Source: JABDLO01 sp035327565 (GTDB taxonomy: Bacteria > Bacteroidota > Bacteroidia > Chitinophagales > Saprospiraceae). Taken from it: 64,000 nucleotides of DNA. The translations under genes and the position numbers were made by a program. How positions within the stretch are numbered: position 1 is the first letter of the stretch; each line of letters starts with the position of its first letter. Of the stretch, positions 1 through 8,979 are shown one piece after another. The stretch is from the NCBI GenBank assembly GCA_035327565.1, contig DAOLDB010000001.1:135428-199427 (forward strand), written 5' to 3'. The notes under the pieces are model-generated. The model ran no database searches. It saw only the letters and a list, made by a program, of their open reading frames with translations, and was not told the origin of the DNA.

Positions 1-1
1 C

Positions 2-667
2 GATTGCTATTCAAGCTTATTCCTCAAAGTCCCGGACAAAGACCTTACCCTGATCATTGCCGCCAATAATAACCTGGTGAGCAATCCGGCCCGACTGATT
101 TATGGAGATGTGACTTATTCGCTGTTTGCCCTGAGTTTTCTTAAAAACTACGTCCTGGATTTAGCTGATAAACCGCTTTTAGAAGATTCCGGATCCTCCA
201 TCAATTTGGACAACAGAATAACTGAAGCCCATTCTGAATTTTACCGCAAAAAACTATTGGCTCAAGCTATTGCAGAAAGTTTCCTGGCACAATATGATTC
301 TACACATATAGAAATGGGCATCACTTTGTTGAAACAGGTATTTACATTATATCCGGTGTATGAAAGTTATGCCGATTTAAACCTATTGCACACTCTTAGT
401 TTTCTAAAAACTATTACTTCAATGAAAAAGCAACAGCCGTTTACACAATTTGATAGTGCACTGGAAAAAATTGCATTACAACTTCTGGCCAACGATGGCG
501 ACAACCCTTATGCTAACTATTATCTGGCCAATTTTTATATCGATTCTGGATATGATGCATTGGCATTTGAGCTTTTTCAAAAAATAATCGAGGCCAAAAA
601 CTATTCCAGAAACTGGTACACTTTGGAGGCGGAGAACTGGGTCAAAAAATATTTACAAATGAAATAG
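2..667 (+). CDS. Beta-lactamase-family serine hydrolase, C-terminal part (5' end outside window)
   Basis: The reading frame is open from base 2 with no upstream stop, so this is the 3' part (about 221 residues) of a gene that starts before the window. A GTG at 77 would give a 196-residue protein, but the in-frame residues before it, FLKVPDKDLTLIIAANN, match the closing beta-strand of class C beta-lactamase-like hydrolases (family pattern K-x-P-x-K-D-L-x-x-I-x-L-A-N). The catalytic S-x-x-K and Y-x-N motifs would lie upstream. The last 130 residues are helical and look TPR-like (for example NPYANYYLANFYIDSGYDAL), a tail seen in some Bacteroidota members of the family. Substrate is unknown. Family assignment rests on the one strand plus context, so confidence is moderate. 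Confidence 0.6.
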   Translation, partial: DCYSSLFLKVPDKDLTLIIAANNNLVSNPARLIYGDVTYSLFALSFLKNYVLDLADKPLLEDSGSSINLDNRITEAHSEFYRKKLLAQAIAESFLAQYDSTHIEMGITLLKQVFTLYPVYESYADLNLLHTLSFLKTITSMKKQQPFTQFDSALEKIALQLLANDGDNPYANYYLANFYIDSGYDALAFELFQKIIEAKNYSRNWYTLEAENWVKKYLQMK

Positions 668-1312
668 AGCATGATAGATTTATCACCCAAAGGCATGAAT
701 AATTGTTATACGAGATTCCATCTGACCGCTAAAAACAAAATTTATACAGATGAAATAAAGGATTAGCAGCATTTTTTTAATTACACTTATCCATTAGATA
801 TTAACTTTTCTCCTACTATGAAATCCGGTTTGCACAGATTTCAATCCAATAATATTTTTATAAAATGCGAAATTAATATGATGCATCCCCTTCTTCATGA
901 AATTATTTCGACAGTCATTCAGACTGGGCTTCTTGCAGCTATTCCTTATGGCCTGTTTAATCCGGAAATAAAATGGCTTTGCTGAAAACATTAGGCTGTA
1001 TACACCCTCAGGAAAATCGCTGATTTATTCATAATTAGTTGCCGGACTCGTAATTGCTACAAAGGGGATAATTTTTCCAGGTATTAATTTATGCATTTAG
1101 AATCTTTCTGCATCCGTTCAATGTGGGTATAAAATTTTGTTGTTGATTGTATTGCTTCCCGATGAAGTTTCCATAATTTTTTTTGATATGTAAAATCCTC
1201 TGTCATAAGAATGAATCAGGCTCGTTTATAATTAGAGTATTTTAACAGATGAATCCTATTAATATATACACTTTGAATAGGTATACTCAAAAAGTCATTT
1301 AAAATTCAACAT
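668..1312. other. Intergenic region with no supported gene
   Basis: This 645-base stretch between the partial hydrolase and the GrpB gene is AT-rich. The longest open frame (65 codons, minus strand, 794-991) has no recognisable domain, and I do not believe it. There is no tRNA, no clear hairpin with a T-run and no long repeat. A loose promoter-like string, TACACTTTG, lies near 1268, about 45 bases before the GrpB start, but it has one base too many for the TAnnTTTG consensus. Confidence 0.4.
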
Positions 1313-1879
1313 GTGAAGAATCTCATAGAGCCGTATAAAAATGAATGGAAATTTGAATTTGAAAGCCTGAAAAGTATCTTTAACAAGGAATTTGAAGAAT
1401 ATAATATCAGTATTGAACATGTAGGAAGTACTGCAATTCCTGATCTATATTCCAAACCGATAATAGATATAGACATTATCATTGAAGATAAAACCATCTT
1501 TGACAAAATATCAGAGAAACTTGAAAAACTTGGATACGAAACCAGAGGTGATCAGGGTATTTCCGGTCGGTTTGCATTTCGTCAAACTTCATTATCCGCT
1601 CCTTATACAAAAATAGCTCGAAAATGGCATAAACATCATCTATATGTATGCTATGCAGACAGTATAGCGCTTAAAAATCATCTTATATTTCGCAATGCTT
1701 TGTTGAAGGACAAGAAACTCACTGAAAAATATTCATTACTCAAAATTACTTTGACAAATGAAAATGGAATTACTAAAGAAAATTACACAAAATTAAAGAC
1801 AGCTTTTATTTTGTCAGTTTTGTCCTCAGAGGGGCTTGACCCAGGTGAATTAGACTTTATCAAAAGTGAAAACATATAA
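1313..1879 (+). CDS. GrpB family protein (UPF0157, nucleotidyltransferase fold)
   Basis: A 188-residue cytoplasmic protein of the GrpB/UPF0157 family, whose usual length is about 170-190. Near residues 36-57 it has the signature EHVGSTAIPDL followed by KPIIDIDIII. The GST turn and the following Asp pair correspond to the nucleotide and metal site of the nucleotidyltransferase fold. In other bacteria this domain can be fused to dephospho-CoA kinase, but here it stands alone. The biochemical role of the family is not firmly established. The start is a GTG: the ATG two bases upstream is immediately followed by a stop in its own frame. The next gene starts 29 bases downstream on the same strand, so the two may be co-transcribed, although their functions show no link. 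Confidence 0.85.
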   Translation: MKNLIEPYKNEWKFEFESLKSIFNKEFEEYNISIEHVGSTAIPDLYSKPIIDIDIIIEDKTIFDKISEKLEKLGYETRGDQGISGRFAFRQTSLSAPYTKIARKWHKHHLYVCYADSIALKNHLIFRNALLKDKKLTEKYSLLKITLTNENGITKENYTKLKTAFILSVLSSEGLDPGELDFIKSENI

Positions 1880-1908
1880 TTCAATGATTTACTAAATACA
1901 TATTATTT

Positions 1909-3468
1909 ATGAAAGTCACCACATGGATCATTTTTGTGATATTTGTTTCCAACAACATTTCATTTTGTCAGACAGTGAATGACACTCCTGAATTTGTGGT
2001 AGTAAAATCCAAAAATGTCAAAATAAACAAGGAAAAGCACCAACTCATCCAAGGCTACATCGAAGTGCCCGAAAACCGCAACTTACCCTTTTCTAAAAAA
2101 ATCAAACTCCCTGTAGAGATTTATAAATCTACGAATCCATCCCCGAAAGAACCTGTTTTCAGACTGGCAGGTGGTCCAGGCGAATCCAATATTCCCAAAT
2201 ATATTTCCAATACTGATTTGCTTAAAAACCACGACTTTGTCTTTGTGGGATACCGGGGTGTTGACGGTTCCACACAGTTGAAATCCAAAGAATTGGCTAA
2301 AGCGATGAAAGGTAAAAATCATCAATTGCTGAGTGATGAATCCTTAGATCATATTGAACAAACCGCTGCGAATTACCTCCGGGAAATAAAACAAAAAGGT
2401 ATCGACATCAACGCATATACCATCATGGACGTGATCGAAGACCTGGAGTATGCACGCGAAGCCATCAGATATGAACACATCAACCTGCTCAGCGGTAGTT
2501 TTGGTACCCGAATTGCCTTGCTATACAGCTATAAACACCCTGAAAAGATCCATAGAATCGTGATGAATGGTGCCAATCCTCCTGGGCATTTTTTATGGTA
2601 TCCTGATAAAACTGAGGAAATTCTCAATCAATGGGAAATCTTATACATTGCTGAAGGTATAGGCTCCATTAAGGATGCAATGAAAAAGGCATATGATCAA
2701 ATGCCGGAAAAATGGGGGATTTTTACACTCGATAAGGACAAAGTAAAGTCCGGGACCTTTGTTTTTCTTTTTTCAACCCAAATGGCGGTCATGGCTTTTG
2801 ATGCATATATCAGGGCGGCCCAAAAGAATGACTATAGCGGTTTGTACATGATTCAGGAAGCTTATAACCTTTTTGTTCCCCGAAACACCTGGGGCGACAT
2901 GTTTCAAAAAGGCTTCAGTGCCGATTTCAATCCTGACATTAATTATCGCCAATATTTGCGATCTTTTGATGAGTCAACTTTATTGGGAGCCAACTACGCA
3001 CTTTTACTTTGGGGAAGTGCAGGTACATGGTCCGGTAAATCAATACCTGAATCGTTTAAACTTCTACAACCGTCCCATACCGAGACATTAATATTAAGTG
3101 GAGATCTTGATGTATCCACCCCGGCAGATTTTGCTACACAAAAACTATTGCCTTCTATGCCCTTTGCCCAACAAAAAGTTTTTCGTAATATGTCGCATTT
3201 GGATGTAGCTAATATACAGCCATTAAGCTACCAGGCCATCATCAATGAATTTTTTCTTACCGGTCATGCGAATTTTTCCGCATTCAAGGAAGCAACCATT
3301 AATTTCAAACCAAAATACAGACTTTACCATATTGCCAAAGGAATATTCCTGGTCATGGCTTTGATTTCTATTGTATTTTTATATTTTCTAGTGATTTTTT
3401 TACGAAAAGTATACCAGAGATATAAATCAAAAGGATATGTCACACGGAGATTGGAAAGATATGTTTAG
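1909..3468 (+). CDS. Exported, membrane-anchored alpha/beta hydrolase (S33 prolyl aminopeptidase-like)
   Basis: A 519-residue alpha/beta hydrolase of the proline iminopeptidase/tripeptidyl aminopeptidase (peptidase S33) type. Residues 1-21 form a signal peptide ending at FCQ. LAGGPGE (86-92) is the oxyanion-hole loop typical of S33 enzymes. The nucleophile elbow is GSFGTR with Ser197. The acid is probably Asp in SGDLDVSTP (about 398) and the base His in NMSHLDVAN (about 430). A hydrophobic helix at about 476-498 followed by basic residues should anchor the protein in the inner membrane, with the catalytic part in the periplasm. Such enzymes release N-terminal residues from peptides, but the substrate here is unknown. 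The 3' end overlaps the next gene by 32 bases (8 if that gene starts at 3461), which suggests translational coupling. A paralogue of the same family lies at 19836-21260. Confidence 0.8.
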   Translation: MKVTTWIIFVIFVSNNISFCQTVNDTPEFVVVKSKNVKINKEKHQLIQGYIEVPENRNLPFSKKIKLPVEIYKSTNPSPKEPVFRLAGGPGESNIPKYISNTDLLKNHDFVFVGYRGVDGSTQLKSKELAKAMKGKNHQLLSDESLDHIEQTAANYLREIKQKGIDINAYTIMDVIEDLEYAREAIRYEHINLLSGSFGTRIALLYSYKHPEKIHRIVMNGANPPGHFLWYPDKTEEILNQWEILYIAEGIGSIKDAMKKAYDQMPEKWGIFTLDKDKVKSGTFVFLFSTQMAVMAFDAYIRAAQKNDYSGLYMIQEAYNLFVPRNTWGDMFQKGFSADFNPDINYRQYLRSFDESTLLGANYALLLWGSAGTWSGKSIPESFKLLQPSHTETLILSGDLDVSTPADFATQKLLPSMPFAQQKVFRNMSHLDVANIQPLSYQAIINEFFLTGHANFSAFKEATINFKPKYRLYHIAKGIFLVMALISIVFLYFLVIFLRKVYQRYKSKGYVTRRLERYV

Positions 3469-4693
3469 AGGGATTCAGAATAATGATATCCTATTGGTTA
3501 AATATTACATCCGGTTGAACATGGATCTCAATTACCAACACCCTGAAATCATGACAAGTCCTTTGATAGAAGCCATTCGTTGTGGGCACTCTGATATGGT
3601 CAGGTTGCTCCTGGAACATGGTGCTTCAACGCAAATCAAGGAAATGGGAACCCTGAAAAGTCCATTGACCATAGCCAAAGAAGGAGGTAATAAAGACATT
3701 GTCCCTTTGCTTTTGAACCATCAGGAACCGGTAATTGACACGAAAGATAAAATCAATCTTCCCGCCAAAATGAATGCAATCCTATGTACTCATTATGGCC
3801 CTCCTGAAGTATTACAAATCAGAAAAGTTATCACACCGGCTCCATCACAGAATGAAATTTTGGTAAAAATTATAGCAACCTCAGTGAATTCTGCTGATGT
3901 AAGGGTCAGAGGACTTGCGGTGGATGGATTCATGAAAATCATAATGAAAATTGTATTGGGTTTTAATAAACCACGAAAACCCATACTAGGAACCGTCTAT
4001 TCCGGTATTGTTGTAAAAAAAGGTAAAAATGTGTCCGATTTCAACATAGGTGATGAAGTATTTGGTATGACAGGATTTAAATTTGCCACTTACGCAGAAT
4101 ACCTTACGGTGAGTACCAAAAGTACTGTCACCCATAAGCCTGTCAATGCAAGTTTTGAAGAAGCTGCCGCCTTGCCATTCGGTGGTCAAACTGCCATCTA
4201 CTTTTTGGAAAAAGCAGGTATACATAGGGCAAAAAACCCTAAAGTACTCATCATCGGTGCAAGCGGAACGGTAGGCACTGCAGCGTTACAGATTGCCGGA
4301 ATTTATCATGCTGAAATCACTGCTGTTTGTAGTACAGCGGGAGTAGAACTGGCAAAAAAATTGGGTGCAACCTATATCATTCCTTACGATAAAGAGGATT
4401 TCACCATGAGTGTCGGAGATTTTGATATCATCTTTGATGCTTCAGGCAAAACCACAAAAAAGCAATGTTATAAACTATTGAAGAAAGGAGGGGTTTTTAA
4501 GACTGTCGGAGGAATGGAAATGGCTGCTGAGAAAAAAAAGCAATTACTACTTTTAAAGGAATGGTTTGAAAAGTGTATCTATATGGCAATTATTGACAAG
4601 ACCTTTCCTATGAAAGATGTGATCGAAGCCCACCGATATGCAGAATCAGGAAAGAAAAAAGGTAACATAGTTTTGAAAATGCAAGATGGATAG
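3437..4693 (+). CDS. Ankyrin-repeat / zinc-free MDR quinone oxidoreductase fusion protein
   Basis: One 418-residue frame holds two unrelated modules. Residues 1-105 contain about three ankyrin repeats (SPLIEAIRCGHSDMVRLLLE and SPLTIAKEGGNKDIVPLLL). Residues 112-418 are a medium-chain dehydrogenase/reductase of the NAD(P)H:quinone oxidoreductase type. They begin at a Met exactly where free-standing relatives start (MNAILCTHYGPPEVLQ), continue through VNSADVRVRG, and include the nucleotide-binding turn IIGASGTVGTAALQIA. The Cys/His ligands of the catalytic zinc of alcohol dehydrogenases are absent. The start at 3437 overlaps the upstream hydrolase by 32 bases; ATG 3461 is an alternative. The fusion may have arisen by loss of a stop codon, and an internal start at 3770 could still yield the MDR enzyme alone. 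The ankyrin part would mediate protein binding; the partner is unknown. Confidence 0.75.
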   Translation: MSHGDWKDMFRGIQNNDILLVKYYIRLNMDLNYQHPEIMTSPLIEAIRCGHSDMVRLLLEHGASTQIKEMGTLKSPLTIAKEGGNKDIVPLLLNHQEPVIDTKDKINLPAKMNAILCTHYGPPEVLQIRKVITPAPSQNEILVKIIATSVNSADVRVRGLAVDGFMKIIMKIVLGFNKPRKPILGTVYSGIVVKKGKNVSDFNIGDEVFGMTGFKFATYAEYLTVSTKSTVTHKPVNASFEEAAALPFGGQTAIYFLEKAGIHRAKNPKVLIIGASGTVGTAALQIAGIYHAEITAVCSTAGVELAKKLGATYIIPYDKEDFTMSVGDFDIIFDASGKTTKKQCYKLLKKGGVFKTVGGMEMAAEKKKQLLLLKEWFEKCIYMAIIDKTFPMKDVIEAHRYAESGKKKGNIVLKMQDG

Positions 4694-4894
4694 GGGAAAA
4701 GTTTTCCATAAGAACAATTTGAAAAACTTCCGATGAACCGGGAGCACCGTGAATAAAAGACATAAATAAAATTCCCTTTAAATTGTGAGATTTAGTAATT
4801 ATTTTCTCTTCTTTAATCACCTTTTTCGATACATAAAGTTATTTATATTTCCAACACTATTTTATATACACATTTGAAGAAGTATTTTTCCCCA

Positions 4895-5893
4895 ATGCAC
4901 ACATTCCGTACAGAAATAAGTATCCCACCATTACCTGAAAAGATAAACCGGGAGCACAAGCTATTGATGACAGGTTCATGCTTTTCCGATCAAATGGGAG
5001 CCAGACTCATGGATCGGAAAATAGATTGTATATCTAATCCATTGGGTAATTCCTATAATCCGGTCTCTATCGCAAAACACATTGTTGAATACGGGTGGAA
5101 CAATAAACTTATAAAACCCGTGGAAATCCAGGAATGGCAGGAAATATTTAGTCATGCTGATTTTCATGGAAGCAACAACCAATTGTCAGCAGAAAAATAT
5201 ATTGATTTCCTCAATCATAAGCTTTCAGGTTTTCGCCGATTCCTTTCGGATACTCATTGGCTCATCATTACATTGGGTACTTCATGGGTATATACCCAAA
5301 AATCTTCAGGTTTTGTGGTCAATAACTGCCACAAGATTCCAAACGTCAATTTTGATAAAAAGTTATTGTCCACTCATGAAGTACTTGATACCCTTTCTTA
5401 CTGTATTGATGAAAGCCGAAGAGTAAAACCCGATATTCAATTTCTCTTCACAGTAAGTCCTGTACGACATCTCAAAGACGGAATGATTTCCAATTCCAGG
5501 AGTAAAGCAATACTTCTTGATGCTGTCCACCACCTGACATCCAAATATGAAAGGGTTTATTACTTTCCGGCTTATGAAATCATGCTGGATGATTTGAGAG
5601 ATTATCGATTTTACAAAGAGGATATGATTCATCCGAACGAACTTGCCGTTAAAATCATTTGGGATAAATTTATTTCCACCTGTTTTGACCATGAAAGCTT
5701 AGAATATTTCATGGAAATTGAAAAAATATTAATAGCATACCGGCATCGGCCAATGTTGTCCGGAAGTAATTCATATCTTTCCTTTTGCCACAACCAGATC
5801 AATGCCATTTATAAATTTCAGGAAAAATTTGGAAACATTCCTTTTGATAAAGAGCTTCAGTATTACCAATCATTACCTGATCCTGAATCCTAA
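4895..5893 (+). CDS. GSCFA domain protein
   Basis: A protein of about 332 residues of the GSCFA family, named for its N-terminal motif, seen here as LLMTGSCFSDQMG. The family is found mostly in Bacteroidota and resembles SGNH/GDSL-type hydrolases or acyltransferases. The GSCFS block would hold the nucleophilic Ser, and DMIHPNELAVKIIWDKF near residue 250 resembles the family's C-terminal D-x-x-H block. No experimentally established substrate is known to me. I place the start at ATG 4895 (MHTFRTEISIPPLP) because relatives begin with this M-x-F-R-T-E-I pattern. A TTG at 4874 would add seven residues. There is no signal peptide, so it should be cytoplasmic. The 3' end overlaps the convergent aroA gene by 21 bases. 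Confidence 0.85.
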   Translation: MHTFRTEISIPPLPEKINREHKLLMTGSCFSDQMGARLMDRKIDCISNPLGNSYNPVSIAKHIVEYGWNNKLIKPVEIQEWQEIFSHADFHGSNNQLSAEKYIDFLNHKLSGFRRFLSDTHWLIITLGTSWVYTQKSSGFVVNNCHKIPNVNFDKKLLSTHEVLDTLSYCIDESRRVKPDIQFLFTVSPVRHLKDGMISNSRSKAILLDAVHHLTSKYERVYYFPAYEIMLDDLRDYRFYKEDMIHPNELAVKIIWDKFISTCFDHESLEYFMEIEKILIAYRHRPMLSGSNSYLSFCHNQINAIYKFQEKFGNIPFDKELQYYQSLPDPES

Positions 5894-7138
5894 TGACAAC
5901 AGATCCTCCCAAAATCCCGGGTACGATTTAGAAACCACGGCGGGATGAACAATCCTTAGAGGAAATTTCACAGCCAGGGGTGCAAAAGCCATTGCCATGC
6001 GATGATCATGGTAAGTTTCTATCTGCACCTCCTCATTATACCGGGCTTTTCCATCCACACTATAATATTCCTGTTCCCTTTCACAATCAGGCCTTAAAGG
6101 TATTTTTGTCAATTGTACCCCTACTTTTACCAGTTCTTTTTGCAGAGCATGGATGCGATCTGTCTCCTTTATTCGAAGGGTTTGTAGTCCGGTGAATTTA
6201 CCTCGTACACCCAGACCTCCGCAAAGAACGGCGAAAGTTTGCGCCAGATCGGGTTGATATAAAAAATCATATTGAAAGAAATCATTCGGTGCTCCTTTCT
6301 TTTCGATTGAAATTCCATTCTGTGAATAGGTGGTTTCAATACCAAACTTGCGCATTAATTCTACAACTTTGGAATCTCCTTGCATACTTTCAGCATTGAG
6401 ACCATCAACATATATAAAGGCTTCATCGGCTAGCGCTGCAATGGAATAATAATAGGATGCGGCAGACCAATCGGCTTCCACTGTAAATGGGATAGATTGA
6501 TAGGTCCCCTTCTCTATCTTGATGACTGATTCCTCCCAGTGTACACGAATACCAAAATAATGCATGAGCGCCGAGGTCATGGCAATATAGGGTATGGATA
6601 CAGGCACACCTTCCATTCTGATTTCCAATCCATGAGATAGTACCGGAGCAATCATCATTAACGCAGAAATATATTGCGAACTGATATTTGCAGGCAGGGA
6701 TAGCCTGGATTTCCACTCCACAGGTGGGGGGCCAATCTGCACCGGAGGAAAACCTTTTTTTTCCAGATACTCAATTTGTGCCCCAATGGATCGGAGTGCA
6801 TCAACCAATGCTTTGATAGGACGCTCTTTCATTCTGAAAGAACCGGTCAATATCTGAGTACCGGGTTGGGTACAAAGCCAGGCACATAAAAATCTGTAGG
6901 TAGTACCGGCGTGATGTGCATCCAAAACTGTACCATTTTGAACCTGACTAAGCAATTGCATTAACGTTTGTGTATCATCGCTGTCGCTGAGGTGTACTAT
7001 AGGAAATTTTTCATTTGCTAATGCCCGTATAATGAGAACCCTGTTGGAAATGCTTTTGGAGCGGTTGAGAGAAATTTCGCCTTCTATTCGTCCTCCAGAA
7101 TATTCAATAGTTATGCTTTCAGGAATAATTATTGCCAT
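5873..7138 (-). CDS. aroA: 3-phosphoshikimate 1-carboxyvinyltransferase (EPSP synthase)
   Basis: A 421-residue EPSP synthase. It transfers the enolpyruvyl group of phosphoenolpyruvate to shikimate 3-phosphate, the sixth step of the shikimate pathway to chorismate, in the cytoplasm. Recognisable blocks in order are SKSISNRVLIIRALA (binding of both substrates), HHAGTTYRFL (the G-T-x-x-R loop), DWSAASYYYSIAAL, KETDRIHALQKEL and YHDHRMAMAFAPLA (the conserved D-H-R). The sequence is of the divergent, shorter Bacteroidota type rather than the classical E. coli type. It is the third gene of a tight minus-strand run PhoH-OsmC-aroA: its start overlaps the end of the OsmC gene by 10 bases. Its 3' end overlaps the convergent GSCFA gene. 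No other aromatic-pathway gene is in the window. Confidence 0.95.
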   Translation of the reverse strand: MAIIIPESITIEYSGGRIEGEISLNRSKSISNRVLIIRALANEKFPIVHLSDSDDTQTLMQLLSQVQNGTVLDAHHAGTTYRFLCAWLCTQPGTQILTGSFRMKERPIKALVDALRSIGAQIEYLEKKGFPPVQIGPPPVEWKSRLSLPANISSQYISALMMIAPVLSHGLEIRMEGVPVSIPYIAMTSALMHYFGIRVHWEESVIKIEKGTYQSIPFTVEADWSAASYYYSIAALADEAFIYVDGLNAESMQGDSKVVELMRKFGIETTYSQNGISIEKKGAPNDFFQYDFLYQPDLAQTFAVLCGGLGVRGKFTGLQTLRIKETDRIHALQKELVKVGVQLTKIPLRPDCEREQEYYSVDGKARYNEEVQIETYHDHRMAMAFAPLAVKFPLRIVHPAVVSKSYPGFWEDLLSLGFRIR

Positions 7139-7533
7139 ATAAACTCTATATCCTGTTTAATATCGGGATGCAGACTCAGGGCAACCGGGCACGTCTCTGC
7201 TACTCTTTGTAATATCTTTTTTTCCTTGTCAGGAAATAAGTTGGGAGGCATAGTTATCTCTACCTCAATCCGGCTGATGCGTCGGGGATCAGCTACCATA
7301 TGTTTGGTAACCCTGGCTTCTGCACCATCCATATTCAATCCATGGTTTCTTGCATAGATGCCCATCACAGTAAGCATACATACGGCCAATGAGGTAGATG
7401 CAAGGTCTGTAGGTGAAAAGGCTTCCCCCTTACCATTATTATCTACAGGGGCATCCGTAACTATGGAATTTCCTGATTTGATATGTGTGGCTGAAGTATG
7501 GAGACCCCCTTCATATATTACGTGTGCTGTCAT
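7129..7533 (-). CDS. OsmC family peroxiredoxin-like protein
   Basis: A 134-residue OsmC/Ohr superfamily protein. The two conserved cysteines are visible, in SLAVCMLTVMGIYARNHG and in AETCPVALSLHPD. In the family these form a reactive dithiol that reduces organic hydroperoxides. This sequence is closest to the YhfA-like subgroup, whose substrate is less well defined than that of Ohr. The Lys/Asp-rich first half (GKGEAFSPTDLASTSL) is the canonical lead-in to the first cysteine. It is a cytoplasmic protein. The gene starts inside the stop codon region of the upstream PhoH gene (4-base overlap) and overlaps aroA by 10 bases, so the three are probably one transcript. I see no functional reason for the grouping. 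Confidence 0.88.
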   Translation of the reverse strand: MTAHVIYEGGLHTSATHIKSGNSIVTDAPVDNNGKGEAFSPTDLASTSLAVCMLTVMGIYARNHGLNMDGAEARVTKHMVADPRRISRIEVEITMPPNLFPDKEKKILQRVAETCPVALSLHPDIKQDIEFIWQ

Positions 7534-8558
7534 TCTTCTTCTGATTTACTTTTTACTGCCGCCTCCACAGGTTTATCTTTCATAGCATCAGAAAGATCAT
7601 AACGGCGTATTATTTCTTTTACCAGTCTGTGTCTCACAACGTCCTCTGCATCCAGGAATATTTTGCCGATACCATTCAGGTCACTTAGAATATCCAAAGC
7701 ATGTTGCAATCCGGATCGCTGATAGCCTGGTAAATCTATCTGGGAGAGATCGCCTGTGACAATACACTTGGCTGAAGGTCCAAGTCGAGTTAAAAACATT
7801 TTCAATTGGGATCTGGTACAGTTTTGTGCTTCATCCAATATGATAAAAGCATGATCAAGAGTTCTCCCTCTCATAAATGCCAGGGGTGCCACTTCTATGA
7901 TCCGGTTGGTCATAAGATAGTTGAGTTTTTCTACAGGAAGCATATCATCCAGGGCATCATATAAAGGCCGGAGATATGGGTCTACCTTATCCTTAAGATC
8001 ACCAGGCAAAAATCCGAGACTCTCACCGGCTTCCACTGCTGGCCGGGTAAGGATAATTTTCTTCGCCAAGCGGTTTTTAAGTGCCTGTACAGCCAGGGCA
8101 ACTGCAGTATAAGTCTTTCCCGTCCCCGCCGGGCCAACAGCAAATACTACGTCATTCTTATGACTCAGGGTTACCATTTTCTTTTGGTTCTTTGTTTTTG
8201 CTTTAATGGCTTTACCCCCTCTTCCGTATACAATAATATTGGAAGTATCTGAATTACTGATTTTCGTTTCCATAGGATTGTCCCCATACAATACATCCTG
8301 AATAGCATGGACATCAAGTATGTGATTATCCCGTAACATACGAACCAAAAGTTCCACTTTGGCTTTTGCGCTTTGGACACCTTTCTTTTCTCCGGCTATC
8401 CGGAGTTTTTGTCCCCGAGATGTAAATGATACATCGGGAAACATCTCTCTCAGTAAATTCAATTTGGATTCCTGTTCTCCGTATAAATCGACAAGGTCAA
8501 TACCTTCGATGGTAAGATTTACTTCACTCAATAGTTTCTTTTTAATTATTTGAGTCAA
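7530..8558 (-). CDS. PhoH family ATPase
   Basis: A 342-residue PhoH-like protein, the usual length of the family. A KH-like N-terminal region (about 20-75) precedes the P-loop ATPase domain, with Walker A GPAGTGKTYTAVALAVQALK near residue 140 and Walker B HAFIILDEAQNCT near 240. VTGDLSQIDLPG is also characteristic. PhoH proteins are cytoplasmic ATPases related to the helicase domain of RecD-like enzymes and are thought to act in RNA metabolism, often beside ybeY; no ybeY is seen here. The start appears to be a TTG at 8558: it is the first possible start after an in-frame stop, and the next Met falls inside the conserved domain. It is the first gene of the PhoH-OsmC-aroA run. Confidence 0.92.
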   Translation of the reverse strand: MTQIIKKKLLSEVNLTIEGIDLVDLYGEQESKLNLLREMFPDVSFTSRGQKLRIAGEKKGVQSAKAKVELLVRMLRDNHILDVHAIQDVLYGDNPMETKISNSDTSNIIVYGRGGKAIKAKTKNQKKMVTLSHKNDVVFAVGPAGTGKTYTAVALAVQALKNRLAKKIILTRPAVEAGESLGFLPGDLKDKVDPYLRPLYDALDDMLPVEKLNYLMTNRIIEVAPLAFMRGRTLDHAFIILDEAQNCTRSQLKMFLTRLGPSAKCIVTGDLSQIDLPGYQRSGLQHALDILSDLNGIGKIFLDAEDVVRHRLVKEIIRRYDLSDAMKDKPVEAAVKSKSEEE

Positions 8559-8679
8559 TAGTTAATGTTTTAAAATGAAAGTCAACTATACCATTCTATC
8601 CGGTTTTATGTTGACTTATAAAATCGGACTCAATATTAACCGATTCGTTCTGTTTTTAGTTGCTTCCACTATTAATTTT

Positions 8680-8979
8680 TCATAAAGGAATGATCATCTC
8701 TTCTTTCAATGACCAGGCTTCAGCAGGTTTTGCAAACATACTCTTTGTTTTTCTCCATGTGTTTTTGAAAAAAGTTGAATTTCTATATTCTTCAAGACTT
8801 TCTGCACTATCCCAAATACTATAAGTAAAAAAGATCCCGGTATTTTGGGTGTCTCTAAGCAACATCACCTTCTTACAACCTTTAAAATTCTCAATGGTCG
8901 ATTGAATTTCACCAAAGAGCGGGATGAAATCCTCAGCAGTCTCTTTTTGAAAAACCATTTTTACTATCCGGATGATCAT
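8680..8979 (-). CDS. ABM-domain protein (antibiotic biosynthesis monooxygenase-like)
   Basis: A 99-residue single-domain protein of the dimeric alpha/beta barrel ABM family. Evidence is the length, the N-terminal strand MIIRIVKMVF, the middle strand NTGIFFTYSIWDSAESLEEY and the closing FAKPAEAWSL. Members include heme-degrading and quinol monooxygenases as well as many proteins of unknown role. No single catalytic residue can be picked out here. The start codon overlaps the stop of the upstream SAM hydrolase gene in an ATGA arrangement, so the two are very likely translated from one mRNA. Function beyond the fold is not assigned. Confidence 0.75.
   Translation of the reverse strand: MIIRIVKMVFQKETAEDFIPLFGEIQSTIENFKGCKKVMLLRDTQNTGIFFTYSIWDSAESLEEYRNSTFFKNTWRKTKSMFAKPAEAWSLKEEMIIPL

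Noticed and set aside
794..991. 65-codon minus-strand open frame in the first intergenic gap
   Set aside because: No domain, no plausible start context and no operon partner; its length is what an AT-rich gap gives by chance.
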